12,478 bases of DNA, from NCBI GenBank assembly GCA_028719045.1, contig JAQULD010000043.1, positions 1 to 12,478 of the forward strand. Direction: 5' to 3'. The translations under genes and the position numbers were made by a program. The notes below the pieces were generated by a model. It did no database searches, was not told where the DNA came from, and saw nothing but the letters and a program-made list of their open reading frames with translations. Position 1 is the stretch's first letter. The number at the start of each line of letters is the position of its first letter. Shown here piece after piece: positions 11,837-12,478 of this stretch. The stretch is from Candidatus Omnitrophota bacterium. GTDB taxonomy: Bacteria; Omnitrophota; Koll11; Gygaellales; Profunditerraquicolaceae.

Positions 11837-12478
11837 ATGGCCAAAATTGCCAAAGACATAACGGAGCTTATCGGCAATACGCCTTTGGTACAGCTAAACA
11901 GGTTGACCAGGGGCGCGGCGGCGCAGGTAGCGGCGAAATTGGAATATTTTAACCCCTGTTCTTCAGTAAAGGACAGGATCGGCCTGAGCATGATCAAGCA
12001 GGCTGAAAAAGAAGGTAAGATAACCAAAGACACAGTTGTGGTGGAGCCAACTTCCGGCAATACAGGTATCGCTTTGGCTTTTGTCTGCGCTGTGAGAGGG
12101 TATAAATTGGTCCTGACCATGCCGGAGACCATGAGCGTGGAACGCCGGCAGCTTTTAACCGCTTTTGGCGCCGAGATCGTTTTGACTCCCGGCGCAGAGG
12201 GTATGACCGGGGCGATCAAAAGGGCCGAAGAAATATTAAAAAGCGGTAAAAATTATTTTATGCCGCAGCAGTTTGATAATCCCGCCAACCCCGAGATACA
12301 CCGCAGGACAACCGCCAAAGAGATCTGGGAAGATACAGACGGGAAAGTCGATATAGTCGTAGCGGGCGTGTGCACGGGAGGGACGATCACGGGGATCGCG
12401 GAGGCGATAAAAAAGAAAAAGCCTTCTTTTAAGACGGTTGCGGTTGAACCAAAAGATTCTCCGGTTTTGTCCGGAGGA
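11837..12478 (+). CDS. cysK: Cysteine synthase (O-acetylserine sulfhydrylase), N-terminal part (3' end outside window)
   Basis: The 214 codons from ATG 11837 (SD AGAGGAG, 11823-11829) run to the window edge without a stop. The enzyme makes L-cysteine from O-acetylserine and sulfide, using PLP in the cytoplasm. Visible family features are [16 protein letters not shown], the PLP lysine K45 in [11 protein letters not shown], the substrate loop [10 protein letters not shown] (71-80), [13 protein letters not shown] (143-155) and the start of the phosphate-binding loop [10 protein letters not shown] (177-186). The last usually reads GVGTGGT, so Cys179 replaces a commonly conserved Gly; the other loop residues are intact. 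Cys41 just before the PLP lysine region is also uncommon. About 90 residues are missing at the C-terminus. Being downstream of an Rrf2 regulator gene is a common arrangement for cysK. Cystathionine beta-synthase-like proteins are a less likely alternative. Confidence 0.93.
   Translation, partial: MAKIAKDITELIGNTPLVQLNRLTRGAAAQVAAKLEYFNPCSSVKDRIGLSMIKQAEKEGKITKDTVVVEPTSGNTGIALAFVCAVRGYKLVLTMPETMSVERRQLLTAFGAEIVLTPGAEGMTGAIKRAEEILKSGKNYFMPQQFDNPANPEIHRRTTAKEIWEDTDGKVDIVVAGVCTGGTITGIAEAIKKKKPSFKTVAVEPKDSPVLSGG

Noticed and set aside
11743..12219. Long reverse-strand open frame over cysK
   Set aside because: It is antisense to a clear cysteine synthase frame that runs open to the window edge; its translation shows no family features.

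Overview
The window reads as chromosomal DNA from an uncultivated, Gram-negative-type (diderm) bacterium. The evidence for two membranes is a predicted outer-membrane beta-barrel protein, several signal-peptide proteins and an ExbB/ExbD pair. Base composition is moderate, genes are compact and all on the + strand, and starts often have weak Shine-Dalgarno (SD) sites. A candidate phylum such as Omnitrophota would fit, but that is an inference from general style; no taxonomic marker gene is present.

Layout. (1) 1-563: the 3' end of a membrane proton/sodium-pumping pyrophosphatase (hppA), closed by a strong intrinsic terminator. (2) 726-2379: a secreted hemerythrin-like protein, then a DUF5677-like protein that may be expressed from its own, possibly leaderless, promoter. 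(3) 2431-6835: the most unusual block. Behind a promoter with two sets of helically phased direct repeats come a possible 39-aa ORF, two secreted low-complexity proteins with internal Asn/Gln/Ser/Val-rich repeats, a secreted C39-type cysteine peptidase with an intact active site, and an outer-membrane barrel with an N-terminal membrane anchor and coiled coil. This matches the core logic of the Pseudomonas Fap functional-amyloid system (FapB/FapC, FapD, FapF), but the subunits look highly divergent and no FapA or FapE is evident. Both subunits carry a D-x-x-[LM]-D-N-V-x-A leader-like motif after the signal peptide, which may be processed by the C39 enzyme. (4) 6769-7915: a ZIP-family metal transporter interrupted by an in-frame TGA close to a metal-ligand-like HCH segment, then a small unknown protein. 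(5) 7922-10125: a promoter, a c-di-AMP (ydaO/yuaA class) riboswitch with intrinsic terminator, and a KimA-like potassium importer. (6) 10142-11271: a promoter and an exbB-exbD pair with an ATGA overlap. (7) 11308-12478: an Rrf2-family Fe-S/cysteine regulator with a consensus promoter inside an 11-bp inverted repeat, followed 13 nt later by a truncated cysK.

How it fits together. The amyloid-like operon would make and export surface fibres: signal peptides take the parts to the periplasm, the C39 enzyme trims or handles the subunits, and the barrel passes them out. The remaining units are housekeeping ion, metal and sulfur functions: pyrophosphate-driven ion pumping, ZIP metal uptake, c-di-AMP-controlled K+ uptake, proton-motive-force transduction and cysteine synthesis. 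No tRNA, rRNA, CRISPR array, insertion sequence or phage gene was seen. All functional calls come from reading motifs; no database search was run.
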